From Pseudomonas sp. LS.1a (GTDB lineage: Bacteria > Pseudomonadota > Gammaproteobacteria > Pseudomonadales > Pseudomonadaceae): a stretch of DNA of 64,000 nucleotides. Each line of letters opens with the position of its first letter. Position 1 is the first letter of the stretch. Where the stretch lies: assembly GCF_022533585.1 (NCBI RefSeq), contig NZ_CP092827.1, forward strand, positions 1,218,001 to 1,282,000, given 5' to 3'. The notes under the pieces are model-generated. The model was not told the DNA's origin, did no database searches, and saw nothing but the letters and a program-made list of their open reading frames with translations. Below, one piece after another: positions 35,513-45,693 of the stretch. Position numbers and translations under genes: made by a program.

Positions 35513-36216
35513 TCGAAACGTTACCGGCCTTCTGGGCCGTGATTCCTGCTGCGGGCGTAGGTGCCCGCATGGCTGCCGACCGCCCCAAGCAGTACCTGGA
35601 GCTGGCCGGGCAGACTATTCTCGAGCACAGCCTCGACTGTTTTCTTGGCCACCCGATGCTCAAGGGCGTGGTGGTCAGTATTGCCGAAGACGACCCGTAC
35701 TGGCCTGGCCTGCGCTGCGCCAGCGACCCGCGCATCCAGCGCGCAGCGGGTGGCCGCGAGCGTGCCGATTCGGTGCTCAATGCCTTGCTGATGCTGCATG
35801 CCCAAGGGGCAGCGGACAGCGACTGGGTGCTGGTGCACGACGCCGCGCGACCGAACCTGGCGCGCAGTGATCTGGACAAGCTGTTGTCGGCGCTGGCGGA
35901 CGACCCGGTGGGTGGCCTGCTGGCGGTGCCGGCGCGCGATACCCTCAAGCGGGCCAATGCCGATGGCCGGGTGGGCGCTACCGTAGACCGCAGCACCATC
36001 TGGCAGGCCTATACGCCGCAGATGTTCCGCCTGGGGGCTTTGCATCGGGCGCTGGCCGAATGCCTGGTGTCGGATGTGCCGGTGACCGACGAGTCCTCTG
36101 CCATCGAGTGGTCCGGCCAGGCGCCGCGGCTGGTCGAAGGGCGCAGCGACAACATCAAGGTGACCCGGCCGGAAGACCTGGAGTGGTTGCGCCAGCGTTG
36201 GGCAGGGCGCCGCTGA
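35509..36216 (+). CDS. ispD: 2-C-methyl-D-erythritol 4-phosphate cytidylyltransferase
   Basis: Third enzyme of the MEP pathway, making CDP-ME from MEP and CTP. The 235-residue protein shows the nucleotide-binding start AVIPAAGVGARMAADRPKQY, VLVHDAARPNLA and the C-terminal NIKVTRPEDLEWL. In many genomes ispD is directly followed by ispF; here frmA-fghA and a LysR gene separate them. Confidence 0.96.
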   Translation: MIETLPAFWAVIPAAGVGARMAADRPKQYLELAGQTILEHSLDCFLGHPMLKGVVVSIAEDDPYWPGLRCASDPRIQRAAGGRERADSVLNALLMLHAQGAADSDWVLVHDAARPNLARSDLDKLLSALADDPVGGLLAVPARDTLKRANADGRVGATVDRSTIWQAYTPQMFRLGALHRALAECLVSDVPVTDESSAIEWSGQAPRLVEGRSDNIKVTRPEDLEWLRQRWAGRR

Positions 36217-36230
36217 ATTTCTTGCTCCTG

Positions 36231-36331
36231 TGCCGGCCTCTTCGCGGGTAAACCCGCTCCCACAGGTACAGCGCAAACCTGAAGGGATGTGCGATACCTG
36301 TGGGAGCGGGTTTACCCGCGAAGAGGCCGGT
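36231..36331. repeat. REP pair between ispD and the LysR gene
   Basis: Two inverted REP units (core GCGGGTAAACCCGC / GCGGGTTTACCCGC) with outer arms GCCGGCCTCTTC / GAAGAGGCCGG. They lie between convergent genes and probably end transcription from both. Confidence 0.85.
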
Positions 36332-36348
36332 CCAGCCAACACGCCGCT

Positions 36349-37245
36349 TCAGCCTTGCCGATACTCCGGCAACCCCGCCAATCCTTCCTTCAGGTAATCC
36401 ACCAACCGCCGCACCTTCGGCGACAGGTGCCGCTGCTGCGGATACAGCGCCCACACCGCCGTGTTCGGCGGTTGGTGCGCCTCCAGCAACGACACCAGCG
36501 CGCCACTGTTCAGGTGCTCCAGCACGTAATAATCCGGCAACTGGCACAGCCCCATCCCCTGCAGCGCCGCATCCAGCACCGCCTGCCCGCTGTTGCAGCG
36601 CCAGTTGCCCTGCACGCGCTGGCTGATCTCACGGCCGTCCTGCAGTAGTGCCCACAAGTCCGAACTGCCCACCAGGCAATTGTGCCGCGCCAGTTCCGAC
36701 AGGCTGTGTGGCCGACCATATCGTTCCAGGTAGGCCGGTGAGGCGCACAGGTACATGCGCCGAGGCGCCAGGCGGGTTGCTACCAGTCGCGAGTCGGCCA
36801 GCCGGCCCAGGCGGATGGCCAGGTCCATGCCTTCATGCACCAGGTCGAGGGTGTGGTTGCTCAGTTCCACATCCACCCGCAACTGCGGGTACAGCGCCAT
36901 GAACCGCGTCACCAGCGGCACGATGAAGCGCTCGCCATAGGCCACCGCGCAGGTCATGCGCAGCAACCCCTTGGGTTCGCTGGCCAGGTCGCCCATGGCG
37001 CGCAGGGCTTCCTCGCGGCCATCCTGCAGACGCTGGCAGTGTTGCAGGAATGTCTGCCCGGCCTCGCTCAGGGTCACCCGCCGAGTACTGCGGTACAGCA
37101 GGCGCGTCTGCAGCCGTTCTTCCAGCCGGGCGATCTGCCGGCTGATGTGCGACGAGGAAACCCCCAGGCGCTCGGCGGCCGCGGTGAACTGGCCCGACTC
37201 GGCCACGGCGACGAATTCGTCGATGCCTTCCCAGCGGCTGCTCAT
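36349..37245 (-). CDS. LysR-family transcriptional regulator
   Basis: A 298-residue LysR-type regulator with an N-terminal winged helix-turn-helix (FTAAAERLGVSSSHISRQIA, about residues 20-40) and a C-terminal substrate-binding domain. It resembles the DsdA/aaeR-like group that acts on neighbouring metabolic genes. It is transcribed away from frmA, with about 107 bases between the two starts. Control of frmA-fghA is therefore likely, but the ligand (formaldehyde, S-hydroxymethylglutathione or other) is unknown. Confidence 0.9.
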   Translation of the reverse strand: MSSRWEGIDEFVAVAESGQFTAAAERLGVSSSHISRQIARLEERLQTRLLYRSTRRVTLSEAGQTFLQHCQRLQDGREEALRAMGDLASEPKGLLRMTCAVAYGERFIVPLVTRFMALYPQLRVDVELSNHTLDLVHEGMDLAIRLGRLADSRLVATRLAPRRMYLCASPAYLERYGRPHSLSELARHNCLVGSSDLWALLQDGREISQRVQGNWRCNSGQAVLDAALQGMGLCQLPDYYVLEHLNSGALVSLLEAHQPPNTAVWALYPQQRHLSPKVRRLVDYLKEGLAGLPEYRQG

Positions 37246-37268
37246 TGATTATCCCTGCATGGCAATAA

Positions 37269-38465
<1,197 letters not shown>

Positions 38466-38473
38466 GGTTTGCC

Positions 38474-39328
38474 ATGAGCCTGGATAACATCTCCTGCCAG
38501 AAGAGCTTCGGCGGCTGGCACAAGCGTTACCGGCATCACTCCAAGGTGCTGGGCTGCGACATGGTGTTCGCCGTCTACCTGCCGCCGCAGGCCGAACAGG
38601 GCGAGAAGCTGCCAGTGCTGTACTGGCTCAGCGGCCTCACCTGTACCGACGAGAACTTCATGCAGAAGGCCGGCGCCCAGCGCCTGGCCGCTGAGCTTGG
38701 GCTGATCATCGTCGCCCCCGACACCAGCCCGCGTGGCGAGCAGGTGCCGGGCGACCCGGACGGCGCCTGGGACTTCGGCCTGGGTGCCGGCTTCTACCTG
38801 AATGCCACTCAGCAGCCCTGGGCCCAGCACTACCGCATGCACGACTATGTGGTGGAGGAGTTGCCTGCGTTGATCGAGGCACACTTCCCCGCCTCGGGCG
38901 AGCGCAGCATCAGTGGCCACTCCATGGGTGGGCATGGCGCGCTGGTGTGCGCCTTGCGCAACCCGGGGCGCTACCGCTCGGTGTCGGCGTTCTCGCCGAT
39001 CAGCAACCCCATGGATTGCCCGTGGGGCGAGAAAGCCTTCAGCCGCTACCTGGGTGAAGACCGTGCGCGCTGGCGCGAGTGGGATGCCAGCGTGCTGCTG
39101 GCCGAAACTCCGGCCGGCGAGTGCCCGCCATTGCTGGTGGACCAGGGCGACCGCGACGACTTCCTCGAGAAGCAACTCAAGCCTGAAGCCCTGGAGCAGG
39201 CGGCACGCAAAGGGGGGCATGAACTGATCTTGCGCCTGCAGCCTGGCTATGACCACAGCTACTACTTCATTGCCAGCTTCATCGAGGAGCATCTGCGTCA
39301 TCATGCGGTGGCTTTGGGGCGGGTGTAA
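38474..39328 (+). CDS. fghA: S-formylglutathione hydrolase
   Basis: Esterase D-family alpha/beta hydrolase that splits S-formylglutathione to formate and glutathione. The 284-residue protein has the nucleophile S150 in [11 protein letters not shown], an acid in VDQGDRDDF and the histidine in GYDHSYYF, so the triad is complete. It is the second gene of the frmA-fghA operon. Confidence 0.96.
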   Translation: MSLDNISCQKSFGGWHKRYRHHSKVLGCDMVFAVYLPPQAEQGEKLPVLYWLSGLTCTDENFMQKAGAQRLAAELGLIIVAPDTSPRGEQVPGDPDGAWDFGLGAGFYLNATQQPWAQHYRMHDYVVEELPALIEAHFPASGERSISGHSMGGHGALVCALRNPGRYRSVSAFSPISNPMDCPWGEKAFSRYLGEDRARWREWDASVLLAETPAGECPPLLVDQGDRDDFLEKQLKPEALEQAARKGGHELILRLQPGYDHSYYFIASFIEEHLRHHAVALGRV

Positions 39329-39353
39329 GGCGTAGCATCTTGGATGCCTGCAA

Positions 39354-39383
39354 GATCGAGCGCCGCCCGCGCGGCGCTCGATC
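39354..39383 (+). terminator. Hairpin after fghA
   Basis: Perfect 13-bp stem GATCGAGCGCCGC / GCGGCGCTCGATC with a 4-base loop, followed by CCCACAGG rather than a T-run. It is a REP-like unit or a transcript-end stem. Confidence 0.5.
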
Positions 39384-39447
39384 CCACAGGCGCAGACAAT
39401 GCGGTGCCAATCACCCCAGCCCCAATGCCTCAAAAGCAGGTAGAATC

Positions 39448-39476
39448 ACGCCCTGACTCATTCAGGGCGTTTTTCT
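39448..39476 (+). promoter_or_regulatory. Hairpin overlapping the ispF ribosome binding site
   Basis: Perfect 9-bp stem ACGCCCTGA (39448-39456) / TCAGGGCGT (39462-39470), 5-base loop, then TTTT and two bases to the ispF ATG. The only Shine-Dalgarno-like AGGG (39464-39467) lies in the 3' arm. The structure could act as an attenuator or a translation switch. TAGAAT (39441-39446) just before it is a candidate -10. Confidence 0.6.
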
Positions 39477-39950
39477 ATGCGTATTGGCCACGGCTACGAT
39501 GTGCACCGTTTCTGCGACGGTGATTTCATTACCCTGGGCGGGGTGCGTATCCCCCACAAATACGGCCTCCTGGCCCACTCCGACGGCGACGTACTGCTGC
39601 ACGCCCTGAGCGATGCCTTGCTTGGCGCGGCAGCGCTGGGCGATATCGGCAAGCACTTCCCCGACACCGACCCGCAGTTCAAAGGTGCCGACAGCCGCGT
39701 GCTGCTGCGCCATGTGGTCGGCATCGTCCAGGCCAAGGGCTGGAAGGTCGGCAACGTCGACGCCACCATCGTCGCCCAGGCGCCGAAGATGGCCCCGCAC
39801 ATCGAAACCATGCGCCAGCTGATCGCCGAAGACCTGCAGGTCGAACTCGACCAGGTCAACGTCAAGGCTACCACCACCGAGAAGCTGGGCTTCACCGGCC
39901 GCGAGGAGGGCATCGCCGTGCATTCGGTAGCCCTGCTGCTACCCGCATGA
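39477..39950 (+). CDS. ispF: 2-C-methyl-D-erythritol 2,4-cyclodiphosphate synthase
   Basis: Cyclises CDP-ME 2-phosphate to MEcPP in the MEP pathway. The 157-residue trimeric zinc enzyme starts [12 protein letters not shown] with zinc ligands D8 and H10, and has [20 protein letters not shown] with the third. The C-terminal [17 protein letters not shown] is family-typical. Its start codon follows a strong hairpin. The stop overlaps truD by four bases (ATGA). Confidence 0.97.
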   Translation: MRIGHGYDVHRFCDGDFITLGGVRIPHKYGLLAHSDGDVLLHALSDALLGAAALGDIGKHFPDTDPQFKGADSRVLLRHVVGIVQAKGWKVGNVDATIVAQAPKMAPHIETMRQLIAEDLQVELDQVNVKATTTEKLGFTGREEGIAVHSVALLLPA

Positions 39951-40992
39951 CCGAACTGGAACTGCTGGGCCCGCGCGCATCGGGCGAACCACTGGGTACC
40001 GCCGTCCTCAAGGCGGTGGCTGAAGATTTCCAGGTCGACGAAGTGCTGGACATCCCGCTGTCGGGCCAGGGCGAGCACCTGTGGCTGTGGGTCGAAAAGC
40101 GAGACCTGAACACCGAGGAGGCCGCCCGCCGCCTGGCCCGTGCCGCTGGCGTGCCGGTGCGCACGATCAGCTACGCCGGCCTCAAGGACCGCCAGGCCCT
40201 GACCCGCCAGTGGTTCAGCCTGCACCTGCCGGGCAAGGCCGACCCGGACCTGTCGCGTGCCGAGGATGCCAGCCTGCGCGTGCTCAAGCAGGTGCGCCAC
40301 CAGCGCAAGCTGCAGCGCGGCGCGCATTCGGCCAACGGCTTCACGCTGCGCCTGACTGCCCTGGCTGCCGATCACCAGGCGGTGGATGCGCGCCTGGAAC
40401 AGCTCAAACAGCACGGCGTGCCCAACTATTTCGGCACCCAGCGCTTCGGCCACGGTGGTGGCAACGTTCACGACGCCCTCGACTGGGCCGCACGCAAGGC
40501 CCTGCCCGAGCAGCGCAACGTGCGCTCGCGGCTGCTGTCGGCCGGGCGCAGCTACCTGTTCAACCAGCTGTTGGCGGCCCGTGTCGCCGATGGCAGCTGG
40601 GCGCGGGCCCAGGTGGGCGACCTGCTGGCGTTCACCGACAGCCGCAGCTTCTTCCCGGCGGGTGAGGCGGAATGTGCCGACCCGCGCCTGGCGATTCTCG
40701 ACCTGCACCCGACCGGCCCGATGTGGGGCGCGGGCGATTCGCCGGCCGCTGGTGTCACTGCACAGTTGGAAAACGCCGTCGGCGCGCGTCAGCCGGCACT
40801 TTGCCAGTGGTTGACCCAGGCGGGCATGGATCACGAACGACGCATTCTGCGGCTCCCTATTGGCGGCCTTACGTGGCATTATCCCGAGCCTGATATCCTG
40901 CAACTGGAATTCGTCCTTCCGGCCGGATGCTTCGCCACCGTGGTGGTGCGCGAAGTCGTGGATCTGGTGTCGGCAGGGCAGACGGACAGCTC

Positions 40993-41005
<13 letters not shown>
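39947..41005 (+). CDS. truD: tRNA pseudouridine(13) synthase
   Basis: Forms pseudouridine 13 in tRNA-Glu and others. The 352-residue protein carries the TruD signature around [19 protein letters not shown], with the catalytic Asp of LKDR, and [14 protein letters not shown] and [13 protein letters not shown]. It overlaps both neighbours (ispF by 4 bases, surE by 13), so ispF-truD-surE-pcm is one tightly packed operon. Confidence 0.95.
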
Positions 41006-42416
<1,411 letters not shown>

Positions 42417-42571
42417 ACACTGCGGGTTCGAGCTACGCGATATTTTTGCGCCAGCACCGAATTCTTGCAGCAGCGCCCTGTCTATCTGGCGGGGTGAAGC
42501 GCTAGCGCACAGCTTGCACCAAGGCTTTGCAGCAGTCCTTCACCAACCCTGCCAATGCGGGCGGGCTTGGT

Positions 42572-42577
42572 TATAAT
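42572..42577 (+). promoter_or_regulatory. Candidate nlpD promoter -10
   Basis: A consensus TATAAT lies 61 bases before the nlpD GTG. No clear -35 is seen. The pcm-nlpD gap of about 220 bases shows nothing else I can name. Confidence 0.35.
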
Positions 42578-42637
42578 TGCAACAATATTGCATTTCTTGT
42601 CTTCATATCGTTTTTCGGCACCATGAGGGGAGCGCGG

Positions 42638-43495
42638 GTGGGTCACACAGTCATTCGGCAGCGCAAGGACGGGTCGGGTTTCACGCTTCTGGTGATTGCA
42701 CTGGCCATGGGCACGCTACTGGTAGGTTGCTCGAGCACCAGCAGCAACAGCGCGCGGGTGGTCGACCGCAGTAACACCGTGCCCAAGCGCCCGGCGGTAA
42801 CCACCGGGCAGTACATCGTCAAACCTGGCGATACGCTGTTCTCCATCGCCTTCCGTTATGGTTGGGACTACAAGGAGCTGGCCGCGCGCAACGGCATCGC
42901 GGCGCCTTACACCATTCGCCCGGGGCAAGCGATTCGTTTCAGCAGCGGCTCTACCGGCAGCACCACGGTGGTGTCCAGCCCGTCGTCGTCGAGCAAGACC
43001 ACGGTCATCCGGCGGCCTGTGGGAAGCACCGCCACAGCCCCTGCCAACACCAGCAAACCGGCCACGCCGGTAGCCTCCAGCAGCGCCCCGGTGGTCGCTA
43101 CCGTGCCTGCTGCGGAGCGCGCGGTAGGCGGCTGGACCTGGCCTGCCAACGGCGTGCTGATTGGAAAATTCGCTTCAAACGGTAGTTTGAATAAAGGCAT
43201 TGATATCGCCGGTGATTTGGGACAGCCTGTTTTTGCTGCGTCTGATGGTGCAGTGGTTTACGCCGGGAGTGGCTTGAGGGGCTACGGCGAACTGATCATC
43301 ATCAAGCACAGCGATACCTACGTCAGTGCCTACGGCCATAACCGCAGGCTGTTGGTTCGGGAGGGGCAGCAGGTCAAGGCAGGGCAGTCGATTGCTGAAA
43401 TGGGGTCCACGGGCACTGATCGGGTGAAGCTGCATTTCGAGATTCGCCGCCAGGGTAAACCCGTCGATCCGCTCCAGTTCCTGCCACGTCGTTGA
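42638..43495 (+). CDS. nlpD: LysM/M23 (LytM) lipoprotein NlpD
   Basis: Outer-membrane lipoprotein that activates a cell-wall amidase during division. Chosen GTG start with GAGGGGAG 5 bases upstream gives 285 residues. There is a basic N-terminus and a signal helix ending in lipobox LVGC (C31). A LysM domain (YIVKPGDTLFSIAFRYGWDY, about 59-103), a Ser/Thr/Pro linker and a C-terminal M23 domain follow. The usual first metal histidine is replaced (NKGIDIAG), so the domain is degenerate, as in known NlpD proteins: a regulator rather than a peptidase. The rpoS promoter region lies inside this gene. Confidence 0.93.
   Translation: MGHTVIRQRKDGSGFTLLVIALAMGTLLVGCSSTSSNSARVVDRSNTVPKRPAVTTGQYIVKPGDTLFSIAFRYGWDYKELAARNGIAAPYTIRPGQAIRFSSGSTGSTTVVSSPSSSSKTTVIRRPVGSTATAPANTSKPATPVASSSAPVVATVPAAERAVGGWTWPANGVLIGKFASNGSLNKGIDIAGDLGQPVFAASDGAVVYAGSGLRGYGELIIIKHSDTYVSAYGHNRRLLVREGQQVKAGQSIAEMGSTGTDRVKLHFEIRRQGKPVDPLQFLPRR
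43174..43191 (+). promoter_or_regulatory. PsrA box inside nlpD, upstream of rpoS
   Basis: TTCAAAC-GGTA-GTTTGAA is a perfect 7-bp inverted repeat with a 4-base spacer. It matches the known PsrA target (G/C)AAAC-N2-4-GTTT(G/C) in the P. putida and P. aeruginosa rpoS promoters. TTGATA at 43200-43205 directly follows and could be the -35 of the main rpoS promoter. Confidence 0.75.
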
Positions 43496-43603
43496 CCGTT
43501 GTGCCCGGCCTGTTCCTGTGATGTAGAGGGGACAGGCTCCAGCGCTGCCAAGGAGATAGGTGCCGCTCGAGTCTGAGTTCGAACTCAGCAAAGGACTATA
43601 ACA

Positions 43604-44611
43604 ATGGCTCTCAGTAAAGAAGTGCCGGAGTTTGACATCGACGATGACGTCCTCCTGATGGAGACGGGCATCGTTTTGGAAACGGATGTGGTGTCAGACG
43701 AACCTGCTGTATCTTCGGTTCGGACGAGGGCCAAGTCGGGCTCTTCGCTCAAGCAACACAAGTACATCGATTACAGCCGGGCGCTCGATGCCACCCAGCT
43801 GTATCTCAACGAGATCGGATTCTCGCCTCTGCTTTCGCCGGAAGAGGAAGTGCACTTTGCGCGCTTGTCGCAAAAGGGCGACCCTGCCGGCCGCAAGCGC
43901 ATGATCGAAAGCAACCTGCGCCTGGTTGTAAAAATTGCCCGTCGTTACGTGAATCGCGGCCTGTCGCTGCTCGACCTGATCGAGGAGGGTAACCTGGGGC
44001 TGATCCGTGCGGTCGAGAAGTTCGACCCGGAGCGTGGTTTCCGTTTCTCGACCTATGCGACCTGGTGGATTCGCCAGACCATTGAGCGGGCGATCATGAA
44101 CCAGACCCGCACCATCCGCCTGCCGATCCACGTGGTCAAGGAACTGAACGTCTACTTGCGTGCGGCGCGCGAGCTGACCCAGAAGCTGGACCACGAACCC
44201 TCGCCAGAAGAAATCGCCACCCTGCTGGAAAAGCCGGTCGCCGAGGTCAAGCGCATGCTGGGCCTGAACGAGCGGGTGTCTTCGGTGGATGTATCGCTCG
44301 GCCCGGACTCGGACAAGACCCTGCTCGATACCTTGACCGACGACCGTCCGAGCGACCCGTGCGAACTGCTGCAGGATGACGACCTGTCGCAGAGCATCGA
44401 CCAGTGGCTGGGAGAGTTGACCGACAAGCAGCGTGAAGTGGTGGTGCGTCGCTTTGGCCTGCGCGGGCATGAAAGCAGCACCCTGGAAGATGTTGGCCTG
44501 GAGATCGGCCTGACCCGTGAGCGGGTGCGGCAGATCCAGGTCGAGGGGCTCAAGCGTTTGCGCGAGATCCTCGAAAAGAACGGCCTTTCCAGTGAGTCGT
44601 TGTTCCAGTAG
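43604..44611 (+). CDS. rpoS: RNA polymerase sigma factor RpoS
   Basis: Stationary-phase and general stress sigma factor, 335 residues. Sigma-70 regions are in order: 1.2 ([20 protein letters not shown]), 2 ([20 protein letters not shown]), 3 ([20 protein letters not shown]) and 4 ([20 protein letters not shown] helix-turn-helix). Lies 108 bases after nlpD. Control is expected by PsrA at the box in nlpD and, through the Rsm system, by the downstream RsmZ RNA network. It ends with a strong terminator. Confidence 0.98.
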   Translation: MALSKEVPEFDIDDDVLLMETGIVLETDVVSDEPAVSSVRTRAKSGSSLKQHKYIDYSRALDATQLYLNEIGFSPLLSPEEEVHFARLSQKGDPAGRKRMIESNLRLVVKIARRYVNRGLSLLDLIEEGNLGLIRAVEKFDPERGFRFSTYATWWIRQTIERAIMNQTRTIRLPIHVVKELNVYLRAARELTQKLDHEPSPEEIATLLEKPVAEVKRMLGLNERVSSVDVSLGPDSDKTLLDTLTDDRPSDPCELLQDDDLSQSIDQWLGELTDKQREVVVRRFGLRGHESSTLEDVGLEIGLTRERVRQIQVEGLKRLREILEKNGLSSESLFQ

Positions 44612-44629
44612 CGCAAGCCTGCAACACAA

Positions 44630-44657
44630 AGCGCCCCGATGATTTCGGGGCGTTTTT
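44630..44657 (+). terminator. rpoS terminator
   Basis: CGCCCCGA (44632-44639) pairs with TCGGGGCG (44645-44652), followed by TTTTT. Confidence 0.85.
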
Positions 44658-44689
44658 GTATGTGGCGATCAGAGGTGCCCCATTCAAAA

Positions 44690-44818
44690 TTGCCGGGGGC
44701 GCTTTGCGCCCCTTTCGCGACACAAGGCCGCTCCCACAGGTACTTCATCGCCTTTGAATGCACCACTATCCTGTGGGTGCGGCCTTGTGTCGCGAAAGGG
44801 CTGCAAAGCAGCCCCAAG
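44690..44818. repeat. REP-like inverted pair after rpoS
   Basis: Long inverted repeat whose arms read GGGGCGC..TTTCGCGACACAAGGCC and its complement at 44783-44818, with CCTGTGGG units in the middle. It uses a different core (GCGACACAAGGCCGC) from the other REP pairs in the window. Confidence 0.75.
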
Positions 44819-44852
44819 ACATTATGTACTGCGCTACCCCAGTAACATCGCG

Positions 44853-44870
44853 TGTAAGCCTTTGCTTACT
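44853..44870 (+). promoter_or_regulatory. GacA upstream activating sequence of rsmZ
   Basis: TGTAAG-CCTTTG-CTTACT matches the GacA box TGTAAG-N6-CTTACA with one difference. Its centre is about 180 bases upstream of the predicted RsmZ start, the distance known for rsmZ in pseudomonads. Confidence 0.85.
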
Positions 44871-45042
44871 TGTTTTGTAAGCCTTCTATGTACGCTTCAG
44901 TAAATCATTGTCGTATCCAGAGCCTGCGTTTTCCCAACACATTGAAAAACCTGGCTTATTCAGCTGTGAGGAAATGTGTCACCTGCAACACCCTGTGAGG
45001 TTTCGCGGTTGCCGGCCCTGCTCAAGTCGCTAGTATTCGAAC

Positions 45043-45175
45043 TGTGCACAGGGACATGCACAGGCTTTCAGGAGGAAGGCCAAGGACATCGCAAGAGGCG
45101 ATTTCATCAGGATGATGTTTGGGACAAGCAGGGACTACGGAAAAAATGTGGGCGGGTCAAACCGCCCCTTTTTTT
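45043..45175 (+). ncRNA. rsmZ: Small regulatory RNA RsmZ
   Basis: GacS/GacA-controlled RNA that binds and sequesters RsmA/RsmE (CsrA family). Promoter TTGCCG (45009-45014), 16 bases, TAGTAT (45031-45036). Within about 133 bases there are eight GGA motifs (at 45052, 45071, 45074, 45084, 45110, 45122, 45132 and 45139), several placed in hairpin loops. It ends in the terminator GGGCGG / CCGCCC with seven or more T. Position between rpoS and fdxA is the conserved rsmZ site. The exact 5' end is an estimate. Confidence 0.88.
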
Positions 45176-45190
45176 GTCCGCAGAAAAACA

Positions 45191-45214
45191 AAAAAGGCCC
45201 CGAGGGGCCTTTTT
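45191..45214. terminator. Bidirectional terminator between rsmZ and fdxA
   Basis: AAAAAGGCCCC / GGGGCCTTTTT, 11-bp stem with a 2-base gap. It serves the minus-strand fdxA and backs up the rsmZ terminator. Confidence 0.85.
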
Positions 45215-45229
45215 CGTGTCCGGACGCTA

Positions 45230-45553
45230 TCAGCGCTCCAGGTCTGCAATCTTGCCAGTCTTGCCATCCCACTCTTCAGCGTCCGGCAGGGCGTCCTTAC
45301 GCTCGGTGATGTTCGGCCAGATTTCCGCCAGTTCGGCGTTCAGCTCGATGAAGTTCTCCATGCCCGCAGGCACTTCGTCTTCCGAGAAGATGGCTTGCGC
45401 TGGGCACTCCGGCTCGCACAGGGCGCAGTCGATGCACTCGTCCGGGTGGATGACCAGGAAGTTCGGGCCTTCGTAGAAGCAGTCCACCGGACAGACTTCC
45501 ACGCAGTCGGTGTATTTGCATTTGATGCAGTTGTCGGTGACGACGAAGGTCAT
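45230..45553 (-). CDS. fdxA: Ferredoxin I, 7Fe type
   Basis: A 107-residue soluble electron carrier with one 3Fe-4S and one 4Fe-4S cluster. The N-terminal cysteines C9, C17, C21 and C25 of [20 protein letters not shown] and the second set in [14 protein letters not shown] are all present. The acidic C-terminal tail is typical of Azotobacter-type FdI. It lies downstream of mutS on the same strand, with its own start signal GGAGAG, and ends at the shared terminator with rsmZ. Confidence 0.96.
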   Translation of the reverse strand: MTFVVTDNCIKCKYTDCVEVCPVDCFYEGPNFLVIHPDECIDCALCEPECPAQAIFSEDEVPAGMENFIELNAELAEIWPNITERKDALPDAEEWDGKTGKIADLER

Positions 45554-45693
45554 TTCTAATTCTCTCCTCAGGCGACGGCGGCGGCCCTTCCTCTCAGGGC
45601 CGCGCGGTTTACGGGTATGTGGCTGCAGGCCAGGCTAATAGCCTGCAGCACCAGCAAACCGCGGCGGATTCTACCAGCTTGTAGTGGGCGCCG

